A DNA stretch of 64,000 nucleotides, from NCBI GenBank assembly GCA_027625095.1, contig JAQBXN010000016.1, forward strand, positions 33,642 to 97,641. Direction: 5' to 3'. Shown here piece by piece: positions 45,801-52,949 of this stretch. The notes under the pieces are model-generated. The model was not told the origin of the DNA and did not search any database. It saw only the letters and a program-made list of their open reading frames with translations. This stretch comes from Planctomycetota bacterium (GTDB taxonomy: Bacteria > Planctomycetota > PUPC01 > JACPCR01). A program made the position numbers and the translations under genes. Each line of letters opens with the position of its first letter. Position 1 is the first letter of the stretch.

Positions 45801-46453
45801 TGGATATCCAAATGCCCGAAATGGATGGATTCGAGGCTACTAAAGCCATTCGACAGCGAGAAAAGTTGTCGGGCAATCATCAGCAGATCGTCGCAATGAC
45901 CGCACACGCGCTCAAAGAAGATCGTGACCGGTGTATCGCCGCAGGGATGGATGCCTATATTTCAAAACCTATACGACAACTGGAGTTAATCTCGATTGTT
46001 GAGAGCTTTTCCTTAAAAGGGAACACCATGGGATTGAAGGACGAAGGCAACCAATCCAGTAGTCAATCAGTGGCGAGGGCCAATTTCGCTGGGGAGAGTG
46101 GTGACAAAACTCCCCTGTTCGACCGCGATCAATTCATTGCTAATACCGGTGGAGATGAATCTCTCGTCTCTGAGCTCATCGCAATACTGAACGAAAACGC
46201 GCCGATAAAACTGAGCGAAATGAAAGTGGCCATTGAATCCGGTGACGGAAAGGCGCTCAGTGAATCTGCGCACGCGTGTAAAAGCCTTGTTGGCAATTTC
46301 TTCGCCGACGCGCCGCAGGGGATTTGTCAGCAGCTTGAAGATTTAGGTAATCAGAATGGGTTTGACGGTACGTTGCAGTTAGTTGAACTACTCGATCATC
46401 AAATCGAAAGCCTGGAAAGTGCGCTAAGCGAGTTAATTCGAAAGCAGTCTTAG
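42809..46453 (+). CDS. Hybrid sensor histidine kinase: MASE3-GAF-HisKA-HATPase-REC-REC-HPt
   Basis: The 1214-residue protein has a multi-helix N-terminal sensor (about 1-255) with [19 protein letters not shown], typical of MASE3. A coiled coil, a GAF domain (about 331-488) and a second coiled coil follow. The kinase core has the phospho-accepting His568 in [13 protein letters not shown] and an ATPase domain with [18 protein letters not shown] and GTGLGLTI. Two receivers follow, with Asp859 ([11 protein letters not shown]) and Asp999 ([11 protein letters not shown]), then a C-terminal HPt domain with His1155 ([11 protein letters not shown]). All phosphorelay residues are intact, so a complete His-Asp-His-Asp relay can run within one protein. 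No output regulator is adjacent; the decayed STAS and PAS genes lie just upstream. Confidence 0.94.
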   Translation: MHSRALTQVILLVVLFLAYPALRSIQWEGSVHLHTLMELAATLLALTVGIMALIRYYSRKNNTFLFVGTGFMGTAFLDGYHAVVTSTYFSQFFPSGLGSLIPWSWVASRFFLSVFLWLSYVAWKREENYGERGRVDEGAIYAAATILTLGSFIFFAFVPLPRAYYPEFVVHRPEEFVPAVFFLLALIGYWRKGLWRENAFEHWLILSLIVGFMGQTMFMSFSGKVFDFMFDAAHMLKKVSYILVLSGLLISMYHLFRQAEENSTQLADANQALHQEVVERREADLEIKTLNRTLEERVNKRVEELERTRQDALKLADEFKKTAAVLETQNQEKTILAGLGDAMRGEQEVEDLGQHILEYLAVSLNVQVGAFYVSKNKVLKMVSSYAYTPGKPLSNEFRMGEGIVGQAAGEKKQILLTDVPDDYLTIRSGLGQVAPTNILVAPILYEGQVNGLMELGSCREFSETDRAVLNQAVTHIGITLDVAVAHHELQELLKKTQAQAEELQQQQEKLGAINEELKVQTRASSNLAADYWRQQEKLRATNEQLQLAKEEAEEANQAKSNFLANMSHEIRTPMNAIIGMTELSLDTELTLEQREYLDIVKDASDSLLRVINDILDFSKIEAGKMQLDTHLFSLRDCLGDTLHALSVRAHQNGLELACHIPPKVPDALIGDAGRLRQVIVNLVGNAIKFTQVGEIIVEAEIKSLTATEVFLHFTVQDTGIGIPEEKKGKIFDSFSQADASTTRKYGGTGLGLTISAQFVQLMGGTIWVESEFGSGSTFNFTARFGLGEERLSEQLPDRDDLKGMPVLIVDDNNTNLRILEEIVESWGMTPVAFGNPVDALNAIRLARDEERPFPLALLDFMMPGMDGLELAKAIKEQPDLAKTTILLLSSAGTVADPELMQASGVARCLTKPVKHSNLLDAIVTYVGKTLGVARFPGREEPSERTERPLRILLAEDQKHNQTLATILLETRGHTVEVANNGKEAVNMSAGGNFDVLLMDIQMPEMDGFEATKAIRQREKLSGNHQQIVAMTAHALKEDRDRCIAAGMDAYISKPIRQLELISIVESFSLKGNTMGLKDEGNQSSSQSVARANFAGESGDKTPLFDRDQFIANTGGDESLVSELIAILNENAPIKLSEMKVAIESGDGKALSESAHACKSLVGNFFADAPQGICQQLEDLGNQNGFDGTLQLVELLDHQIESLESALSELIRKQS

Positions 46454-46463
46454 AGTTTCACTT

Positions 46464-46496
46464 TGTAACCTCTCCGCGTAACTCGGAGAGGTTACA
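46464..46496 (+). terminator. 13-bp perfect hairpin after the hybrid kinase gene
   Basis: TGTAACCTCTCCG (46464-46476) and its exact reverse complement (46484-46496) enclose a seven-base loop, starting 10 bases after the stop codon. No strong T-run follows, so termination may be weak or factor-assisted. Confidence 0.65.
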
Positions 46497-46937
46497 GAGT
46501 TAGACCCTAGAATTTTTCCGGGACAGCGACCGGTAAAATGGGCACCTTGGGGGCAGCCTCTCTGCCACCAGAATATTGTTTGTAATCGGCGAGTTGTTGC
46601 TGTTCGGAGCGACGAAATCGCCCCGAAAGTACCATAATTGGTGCACTACAAAGGGTGCTTGCCAGGCTGTGCTTCAGCTTACGATTCAGAGGTCCTTTCA
46701 AATGCTTTCTTCAAATCGAAAATCTTTTTAAGTTTGAGCCCCCTTAACGCCGATTTCCGCCATAGCGTGCCCCGCTGAGCAGTTACACATTGTCAAGATA
46801 TACACGGAATGAGATCACAACGGAGGACACGTGCATTGGGGGGCTGTTGGACATTTGAGCCGCCTCTTTGACTATCAGGCCACCGCATTCCCAGTTTAGG
46901 TCGTAGCGTCATCATCAAGAACCCAGCCTGATAAATC
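46497..46937. other. Intergenic region (441 bp) before the acyltransferase-like gene
   Basis: No gene is supported. A 64-codon reverse frame (46507-46701) has a basic, proline-rich product unlike any family known to me and no ribosome-binding site. No repeat or RNA structure was recognised. Confidence 0.45.
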
Positions 46938-48194
46938 ATGCAGCCTGCAGAATTACTCCAGAGACTTGGAGAAGATCAGAAATTTGAGGAAGTGATAGAC
47001 CATGGCTGGCAGGAGTCGCAGTCTTCGATGCCTGCTTCGCTGCCGGTTTTTCTTCAGCGGGAACAAATTCGTGAATCGTGTGTGTGGGGCGCGTTAGACT
47101 CTGATGAAGTCGCACAGATTATTGGGGTGGCCGAAAGGATTGCGGACACGCCAGCCTTATTTCAGCTTTTCTGGCACTGTTATCGGCTCTGGTTCGAAGA
47201 CAACGAGTATCGTCGATTCGCCGAGTGGCCGTTGCTGGAGAAAAGTCTCGGTGATGAGAGCGGCGTTTTTTACTTGCTTGTCATCCTGGATGCCGCTCGA
47301 CATGCTGTCGAGTCTCATCACCAAAGGAAGTTACCGGAGGAGGTGACTCGTGAAACCTGTTCGGATATTCGCATCGCCCGAGATCGGTATCGCAGTATCA
47401 CCGGAGGCAGGCTCGGGGCGGAACTACGATTGATGGGGTGGTTTCGCATCCATGCCTGGGGATTGCTCTTCCGGCTTGGGCGGCTGCAATACATCGCCAA
47501 TTCTTTCAGTGGAAAGATCAAAGTCTATAAGCACCTACAGACCGGAGCGACCCTGGCTCTGAATCAAGGGGGCGTTCAATTTACAGGCGAAGGATACGTG
47601 GACGGCGCGCTGGGTAAATTCGATGAGAAAGATGGCTGGACATCCCGTTGGAGCGAGGACAGTGAACAAATCACAGCATCCCCGGCCTCGCCGCTTGGCA
47701 TGGCCGTCAGGCAGGAGGTGACGTTGAAAAAACAGGATTGGGAATTGAGGCTACAGCCGGGTGACCAGGTCCTGGCGATTCACATTCCTGAAGGGAAGGA
47801 TATGACTGTCGAGGACTGCGGTGAATCCATGCGGCGGGCGAACGAGTTTTTTCCCCAATATTTTCCAGAGCGGCCATTCAAGGCACTGGTGAGTTCTTCG
47901 TGGATCTTTAATACGCAGCTGGAAGAGATTCTCGGCCCGCAATCGAATCTCGTTGGATACATGAGGGAACTGTATCTGTATCCGATTCGGTCAAATGGAA
48001 AGGCCGGATTCTACTTTGTCTGGTACACAGATGAAGTGGATCCCGTGACAGCGCCGCGCGATACGCGCCTGCGACGCGCATACCTGGATTACCTGGAGCG
48101 CGGCATTCCGATTCGGAACGGTTCGATGTTCTTTCTACCGGAACATCTGGACAAGTTCGGGACGCAGCACTACCGGAATCAGCGGTCGCCTTAG
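46938..48194 (+). CDS. Acyltransferase-domain protein (NAT_N plus GNAT-like C-terminal domain)
   Basis: The 418-residue soluble protein has a helical N-terminal half (LFWHCYRLWFEDNEYRRFAEW, EKSLGDESGVFYLLVIL) and a beta-rich C-terminal half. The C-terminal half contains RLGRLQYIANSF, QVLAIHIPEGKDMTVEDC, RPFKALVSSSWIFNTQLEEIL, and a GNAT-like end with GYMRELYLYPIR and TRLRRAYLDYLERG. This matches what I know of the two-part family annotated as acyltransferase domain-containing (NAT N-terminal and GNAT-like C-terminal domains), whose substrates are unknown. It has no signal peptide. It overlaps the end of the convergent DUF481 gene by four bases. Confidence 0.6.
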   Translation: MQPAELLQRLGEDQKFEEVIDHGWQESQSSMPASLPVFLQREQIRESCVWGALDSDEVAQIIGVAERIADTPALFQLFWHCYRLWFEDNEYRRFAEWPLLEKSLGDESGVFYLLVILDAARHAVESHHQRKLPEEVTRETCSDIRIARDRYRSITGGRLGAELRLMGWFRIHAWGLLFRLGRLQYIANSFSGKIKVYKHLQTGATLALNQGGVQFTGEGYVDGALGKFDEKDGWTSRWSEDSEQITASPASPLGMAVRQEVTLKKQDWELRLQPGDQVLAIHIPEGKDMTVEDCGESMRRANEFFPQYFPERPFKALVSSSWIFNTQLEEILGPQSNLVGYMRELYLYPIRSNGKAGFYFVWYTDEVDPVTAPRDTRLRRAYLDYLERGIPIRNGSMFFLPEHLDKFGTQHYRNQRSP

Positions 48195-49216
48195 AACGCA
48201 TAGCCGAACGTGAGGATCAGGCTCTTATCCGTTCCTTGCGTGCCTGCCGGCGGTTGGTTGTCGTAATCAAATTTGTGGATGAGTGCGATTTTCCAATGGT
48301 CTGAAAGCCTGGTGGAAAGTCCGGTTTCGGCCTTCAGAAGGTAATTACTGAATTTCTGAAACTGAGGTTTGAATTCGATGTCCTCGGTGAAATAGAGACT
48401 GCCAATAACTCTCCAGCCCAAATGCCCACCAATGACGATTCCGAAATCCCCCTCAGACGGTGTGGTTTCAAAGAAAGAATCAATACGGGTAAGACCAAGG
48501 TCGCCCGAGAGTGAGTAGCTGGGTTTGGTAACGAATTTCTGCGAGAGGCCGAGCTGTTCTTCAACACGCAGGTCCAGGTCACTGAATTCATCAAAGGAGA
48601 CACGTTCGAGGAAGAAGACAGAAGTCTTTTCCAGAAAAAGGCTGTCATATCTGCCTTCAAGCTGGCCTCGGCGCGCGGTGAGTCCATCATTTTCCGTTTT
48701 GTAAAGATAGTCGCCCTTAATCGCTAGTGGGTCTACGTAACCGCCAACCTTAACTTCGGAAAGTGTGGCTGTTCCACGGACAAAGAAAGACTCCGCACTC
48801 GTATTGCCCGATGAATTGCTGATTCCGATATCGATCCCACCGCCGAACTGTTGCCCCTTATTAGAGATGGCTGCCCGCAGCGAGGCGAGAGTGTCTATGG
48901 TGTCGAACTGATCCGCCGCTATAGCGTTCAGCGGATCTTTCCCCGCCAGGCTGGTGGCATTATTCTGCCCCAAGAGCCGGCCTATTCTTGCGTCCTGCCC
49001 TTTTACTTTGACGCTCATGTCTGTTTCGGCATCGAGTGAAGCAATCTCGCTGGTGCTGATTTTCACGGTGCCAAGGGCCGCCGTCTTGAATGTCAGTTTA
49101 CCGCCTTCAAGCTGAACGATTTCCCCAGTGAGCTTGTCACCATTCTTCAAAGTGACGGTATCCGCTGAAAGGAGTGAGGCTAAAGTCAGAGTAATCGTCA
49201 GTACATGGAATCTCAT
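48191..49216 (-). CDS. DUF481 family outer membrane beta-barrel protein (YdiY-like)
   Basis: The 341-residue protein has a signal peptide (MRFHVLTITLTLASLLSAD), then a small SH3-like beta domain (VTLKNGDKLTGEIVQLEGGKL, about 20-75). The C-terminal two-thirds show alternating amphipathic strands, for example GGIDIGISNSSGNTSAESFFV, GDYLYKTENDGLTARRGQL and KIALIHKFDYDNQPP, ending in LILTFGYAF with a terminal Phe as in outer membrane barrels. DUF481 proteins are salt-induced outer membrane proteins of unknown function. ATG 49216 is chosen because it begins the signal peptide. The opening beta domain resembles that of the zincin at 3971-5629. Confidence 0.87.
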   Translation of the reverse strand: MRFHVLTITLTLASLLSADTVTLKNGDKLTGEIVQLEGGKLTFKTAALGTVKISTSEIASLDAETDMSVKVKGQDARIGRLLGQNNATSLAGKDPLNAIAADQFDTIDTLASLRAAISNKGQQFGGGIDIGISNSSGNTSAESFFVRGTATLSEVKVGGYVDPLAIKGDYLYKTENDGLTARRGQLEGRYDSLFLEKTSVFFLERVSFDEFSDLDLRVEEQLGLSQKFVTKPSYSLSGDLGLTRIDSFFETTPSEGDFGIVIGGHLGWRVIGSLYFTEDIEFKPQFQKFSNYLLKAETGLSTRLSDHWKIALIHKFDYDNQPPAGTQGTDKSLILTFGYAF

Positions 49217-49714
49217 GGTGAACTCTCGGAGTTGAAATAAAAGTTGAAATCGATCTTTTCTGGGGCGGGGAATCCTACTTGTTGATTTCTGCTTCGAAAC
49301 CAACTTCAAACAAAAGGATGGATCTCATTTCCTGGAATCATCTGAAACACACGAATTCATCAACGACAGGCGATTTCGTGTCGAAAACGATGAGCTAAAG
49401 ATTAGAGATTTACTCGTGAAAGTCTGCGCGTACCGCGTGTACTCTTGAGTAGGCCAATGGATGAAGAATTGGTTCCTAAATCCATCCGCTGGAGTTTTCC
49501 AAAGTTTCAGTTGTGGCAATGTGCCGCGGTAAAGATCAAGAGGAAAGCCATCTGCGATTGACGTATATATTCTTGAGCAAGCCCTAAGGCTGGAAATTCC
49601 AGTCATCATGGCCGCCGGCTGGTGTAAGGAAGCGGCATCAGGGATCGATTATCATCAAAAGTGATGAATGCTTTATCACTCCAATCTTGCACCATACCAC
49701 CCTTCCATTACTCG
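49217..49714. other. Intergenic region (498 bp) between divergent DUF481 and pseudopilin genes
   Basis: No gene is convincingly supported. Short frames on both strands exist (reverse 49325-49609; forward about 49284-49448) but have no ribosome-binding sites or recognisable products. The last 40 bases are pyrimidine-rich with CACTCC and CTTCC motifs like those upstream of several other genes. They read in frame into the next protein, which is why I place that start downstream. Confidence 0.45.
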
Positions 49715-50647
49715 ATGCTTTTAAGACGCGGGCGGCAAGCTGGTCTCTCACTCACGGAATTAATGGCGGTCACGCTGATCATACTGATCCTCATTTCGCT
49801 TCTTTTTCCTGTCTTCGGGTTCGTCCGCGATAAGAGTCGGCTTGCCAGATGCATGAACAACCTTACGCAGATTAACGGGGGCCTCATTCAGTATTCGAAT
49901 GACCAGAACATTTACCCTGCCCAGGGGGCGGATTTAAAGGCTGTGCTGAGTCCTTACGTTCCTTCTGCGATTAGTTTCAAGTGCCCCGACGATGAAGAAG
50001 AAAATGAGGACAGCTATTCGCCTTATTACGTTTCACGGCATGAAGACGATGATGCAAGCAATTTGATGCTGGCCTGCCCTCGACACTTTGGGTTCGAACA
50101 GAGCCTGAATATGACCATCGGGTCAGGCACTTTCGCTACCGTCATGTTGCTGATTTACAGAACCCACTCGAGTGGGGATGAGGAAATCTCAGCGGGCCAA
50201 CCGGTCAGCGATATGGCAGGCCTTCGGTTTGGCGAAGATGTTGAGGTCAGCCCGACGCAGGACACGCTGACCCTGCGGACCATCTCCGCATTCAAAGAAC
50301 AGGGCGGGACACGGCATATTCTGATAAGCATCACTCAAAGCAGTGAGGGCACGATTTCAGCGATTCTCAGGCCAGAGTCAAGAGTGGTGCTTGAGCTCGC
50401 CACCCATGCAGGACTGATTTCTACAAGGGGGGCGAATCTTGAGGTGACCGTTGGCCCGCCTTCGGGTCCTGACACCTCCTGGTTCACACAGGTTGCAGTG
50501 ACGTCCGGCTCGGCGACGTTGACACCTACGGCTTACTGCCGGATAGATGAGCTTCCGGGAGGCTTCAAAGTTTCACCGGAAGAGGACACCGCATACAGCG
50601 CGCTTCAATTGAAGGCTGCCGAGACCGCAAAGATGGTTAAGGATTGA
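49715..50647 (+). CDS. Type IV pseudopilin-like protein with FecR-like C-terminal domain
   Basis: The 310-residue protein begins with a classic prepilin leader: a short basic stretch (MLLRRGRQAG), the cleavage site G/LSLTE, and a hydrophobic helix (LMAVTLIILILISLLFPVF). A globular part with R-C-M-N-N-L-x-Q-I-N-G and N-x-Y-P motifs follows, as in bacterial pseudopilins. The C-terminal part (about 165-300) has SAGQPVSDMAGLRFGEDVEV, SRVVLELATHAGLI, TRGANLEVTVG and VAVTSGSATL. This resembles the FecR/LysM-anchored fold in which a T-x-x-x-x-x-R-G-x-x-x-x-V pattern recurs. A pilin-FecR fusion is unusual. An upstream in-frame ATG at 49661 is rejected because its leader is non-pilin. Confidence 0.78.
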   Translation: MLLRRGRQAGLSLTELMAVTLIILILISLLFPVFGFVRDKSRLARCMNNLTQINGGLIQYSNDQNIYPAQGADLKAVLSPYVPSAISFKCPDDEEENEDSYSPYYVSRHEDDDASNLMLACPRHFGFEQSLNMTIGSGTFATVMLLIYRTHSSGDEEISAGQPVSDMAGLRFGEDVEVSPTQDTLTLRTISAFKEQGGTRHILISITQSSEGTISAILRPESRVVLELATHAGLISTRGANLEVTVGPPSGPDTSWFTQVAVTSGSATLTPTAYCRIDELPGGFKVSPEEDTAYSALQLKAAETAKMVKD

Positions 50648-50755
50648 AACGGAGGACCAGTTGCCAGTTTTAGACAATTCCTCAGCCTGGGGTAAGGCTC
50701 ACTCTCACTCTCCGATAAAACCCTTTAAGTTGGGCGACTGAGCGACCACTTCCAA

Positions 50756-51862
50756 ATGACGACACGATTTATCTTAGCTCTGCTGGCGTTGCTACTCATT
50801 GCGATGCCACCTAGTCCTGCATCTGAGCAGGCAGCTACGCGCGGCGTTGCTGTGGGTGCCATCCGTTGGGATGCGTGGCACGGCACTGGGAGCGACATCG
50901 GTCGCGCAATGCAGAAGAGCCTGTCGCCGAAACATTGGCAGTGGCGACTCCCTTTCTTTGCCGAGGTGGCCCCGGATGAGGTTGTGACAATCGTCGGAGA
51001 TAGCGATGCGGTCATGACACGCGAGATTGCGTATGCGCAGGCGGCGGGGCTCGATTACTGGGCTTTCTGCGCCTACGGCGAAGAAGACCCGATGAGCCGC
51101 GCACTGAAGCGTATCTGGCAAATCCGGCCCGCGACAAGGTGCGCTTTTGTATGATTGGCGATGCGAGTCATTGGCGGCCAGACAACTTTGATTCAGAAGC
51201 GGTACGATTTGCAGACCTCATGGCGCGACCGAACTACCAAACTGTCCTCAACGGACGTCCGCTCTTCTACATCTTGAACTTGGCCTTGGAACCCAACGAA
51301 ACGGCGTGGGCGAAGGCCGGTGGTTTTCGCAAGGCGGTCGAGGCGCTTCGCGCCGCCGCCAGTGCTCGAAGGCTGCCGGAACCTTATCTAGTGGCGATGG
51401 TCCCGTGGCCCGACAAGGCCAAGGCATTTGCAGATGCCAGCGGCTGCAACGCCATCAGTGCCTACGCAGTGCAGGCTGGTGGTAAGGGGTCTCCTTTCGC
51501 GGACCTGACAACCTATGTCGAAGACTTCTGGAAGCGCAGCATGGACACGGGAGCCAAAGTCGTTCCGCTGGCGATGACCGGCTGGGATCGTCGGCCGCGA
51601 ATCGAAAGTCCGGTCTTTTGGGAGCACAACGAAGGATGGGGAGCAGATATTGGGAGGTTCTACGAAGGACCGAAACCTGTGGAGATTGGCCGTCACGTCA
51701 GGAAAGCGGTGGAGTGGACGCGCAGCCATCCAACCAACGCGGAAGCACAGGCGGTCATTATCTACGCTTGGAACGAACACGACGAAGGAGGATGGTTGCC
51801 CCACGCTCGGCGAAGGAGACGCCCGCATCCAAGCAATAGGAAGCGCCTTGGCACAACCATGA
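50756..51862 (+). pseudogene. GH99-like / WbsX-type secreted glycan enzyme, two compensating frameshifts
   Basis: The first frame from ATG 50756 gives a signal peptide (FILALLALLLIAMPP) and GVAVGAIRWDAWHGTGSD, with AQAAGLDYWAFCAYG. After a shift near 51110 the middle frame continues YLANPARDKVRFCMIGDASHW, FYILNLALEPN and a long barrel segment (VPLAMTGWDRRPRIESP, VIIYAWNEHDEGGWL). After a second shift near 51790 the original frame resumes with PTLGEGDARIQAIGSALAQP and stops. The Y-A-W-N-E-x-D-E-G-G-W-L-x-P-T-L ending is typical of GH99-like proteins. Both shifts are single-base and compensating. The gene is decayed unless the assembly is wrong at both points. Confidence 0.78.
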
Positions 51863-51880
51863 AGTCGCCTAACCAGAGAA

Positions 51881-51919
51881 GGATTGGATGCGAGCGAAGC
51901 CTCGCTTCCAATCCCTTTT
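51881..51919 (+). terminator. Rho-independent terminator after the GH99-like pseudogene
   Basis: GGATTGGATGCGAG (51881-51894) pairs with CTCGCTTCCAATCC (51901-51914), one mismatch in 14, around a six-base loop, followed by CTTTTTC. It begins 18 bases after the tail-frame stop, supporting that frame as the original gene end. Confidence 0.85.
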
Positions 51920-52057
51920 TCAAGAAGCCCAATGACAAAGCGGGCTGGGCTGCGGTTGTGTAAGCGATGGATGGGGGTATTGCTTCTCAGGCGAGCGGGG
52001 AGCGCGGCGAGATGAAGCGGTTCTGAACAGACAGAGTCCTGTCTGACATCGAAGTAA

Positions 52058-52210
52058 TGTTGGAATCTCAGCGCCGATATAAACAGGAACCCCTCCACAG
52101 TCCGGACAACGTATGGTGTCGTCTTCCAGCTTTTCGGAGCAGTCGCGTTCTTTGCCTTCGAGTGTTCGGGCTCGCTTTACATCTGATTCGTGAGACTGAG
52201 CGAGAATCAT
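52058..52210 (-). pseudogene. Fragment with a CPDCGG zinc-knuckle, possibly transposase tail
   Basis: A reverse-strand frame encodes a coherent stretch with LAQSHESDVKRARTLEGKER, SEKLEDDTIRCPDCGGVPVY and then CQTGLC. Its codon use is normal and it reads like real protein, but it has no start or domain. CPDCGG-type knuckles close some IS91-like transposases, and the fragment abuts an integrase remnant, so a mobile-element origin is plausible. I cannot name the family firmly. Confidence 0.35.
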
Positions 52211-52218
52211 TTCCGCTA

Positions 52219-52545
52219 TTTTGTCGAGCGGGATTTTGCAATAGGGTTCCGGTGGGTCTTCCCATACTCGCGCATCATTTCGAGCGTTCGGCGCGGGAGA
52301 GGGACTATGCGGTCCTCGGCCCCCTTTCCTCGATGCACGTGAATAAGATTTCAGCCGGCGTGAATATCGGTGACCTGGAGAAACAGACCTTCGTGGAGCG
52401 TCAACCCACACGTATAAACCGTGGCCAGGTAAACCTGATTATGTAATGTGCGCGTCGAAGAAATAATGCGCGAGACCTGTTCCACGCTACAGCCCTTAAG
52501 GCAATCCGATATCACCACGGCGACACAGGCGAATCCAATCTTCAC
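52219..52545 (-). pseudogene. Tyrosine recombinase (integrase) remnant with an in-frame stop
   Basis: The reverse strand reads SVEQVSRIISSTRTLHNQV, YLATVYTCGLTLHEGLFLQV, TDIHAG, a TGA stop, then in the same frame NLIHVHRGKGAEDRIVPLP and RRTLEMMREYGKTHRNP. This is the centre of a XerD-like catalytic domain: the G-L-x-x-x-E-x-L-x-L-x-V-x-D-I block (usually with Arg before the Leu, here Thr), then H-V-x-x-G-K-G-x-x-D-R-x-V-P-L. The TGA probably arose from an Arg codon. The N-terminal domain and the H-x-L-R-H and Tyr boxes are absent. It is a dead recombinase fragment. Confidence 0.8.
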
Positions 52546-52697
52546 CGGTAAAGTGAAGGGAAAGATTTTTTCTCTTTAATGCGCTCCTGTCTTGAGTGTT
52601 CAAGAGGTATTTTAATAGGGTTGCCTGATCAGCAGTTCTCCACCAAGTCGGGTGCGCGAACCGTTTACAGGTCAAAAAGCTTGCATTTTTGCCCTGG

Positions 52698-52866
52698 AGG
52701 AGCTCAACATATAGCCTAGGGCAATGCCTTGGGAAACTGGTTGAGGAACAGAACACCAGCCCTGAAAGGGCGGCGCAGGCTATCACGCCCTTTCAGGGCT
52801 AATGTTATTTCGCTTGGCTACTCAGGGCGGCGCTCCGTTTGCCCTGGGCTGATATGTTGAGCCCCT
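52698..52866. repeat. Composite palindromic element (nested inverted repeats, REP/BIME-like)
   Basis: An outer inverted repeat pairs 52698-52722 (GG-A-GCTCAACATAT then AGCCTAGGGC) with 52841-52866 (GCCCTGGGCTGATATG then TTGAGCCCC). The arms match over about 25 positions with a one-base gap and two mismatches. Inside lies a perfect 15-bp inverted repeat, AGCCCTGAAAGGGCG (52758-52772) and its complement (52786-52800), with a 13-base loop. Next to the left arm, GGGCAATGCCTTGGG forms another small palindrome. The element is about 170 bp, has no coding content, and ends just inside an in-frame extension of the next gene. Confidence 0.85.
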
Positions 52867-52949
52867 TCGGAGCAAGAAGACCGATTCATGGTTTCTATAC
52901 CCGGCAAACAGTTCGCACACCCCACCAATTCTTACCATCATGTACATCC

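Noticed and set aside
46507..46701. 64-codon reverse frame after the hybrid kinase
   Set aside because: No homology, no start signal and unusual composition; treated as non-coding.
49661..49714. 18-codon N-terminal extension of the pseudopilin
   Set aside because: The prepilin leader MLLRRGRQAG/LSLTE starts at ATG 49715. The upstream part is the recurring pyrimidine tract.
52839..52949. 37-codon N-terminal extension of the Ser/Thr kinase
   Set aside because: It is encoded by the right arm of the palindromic element and non-conserved leader. ATG 52950 begins just before the kinase fold.
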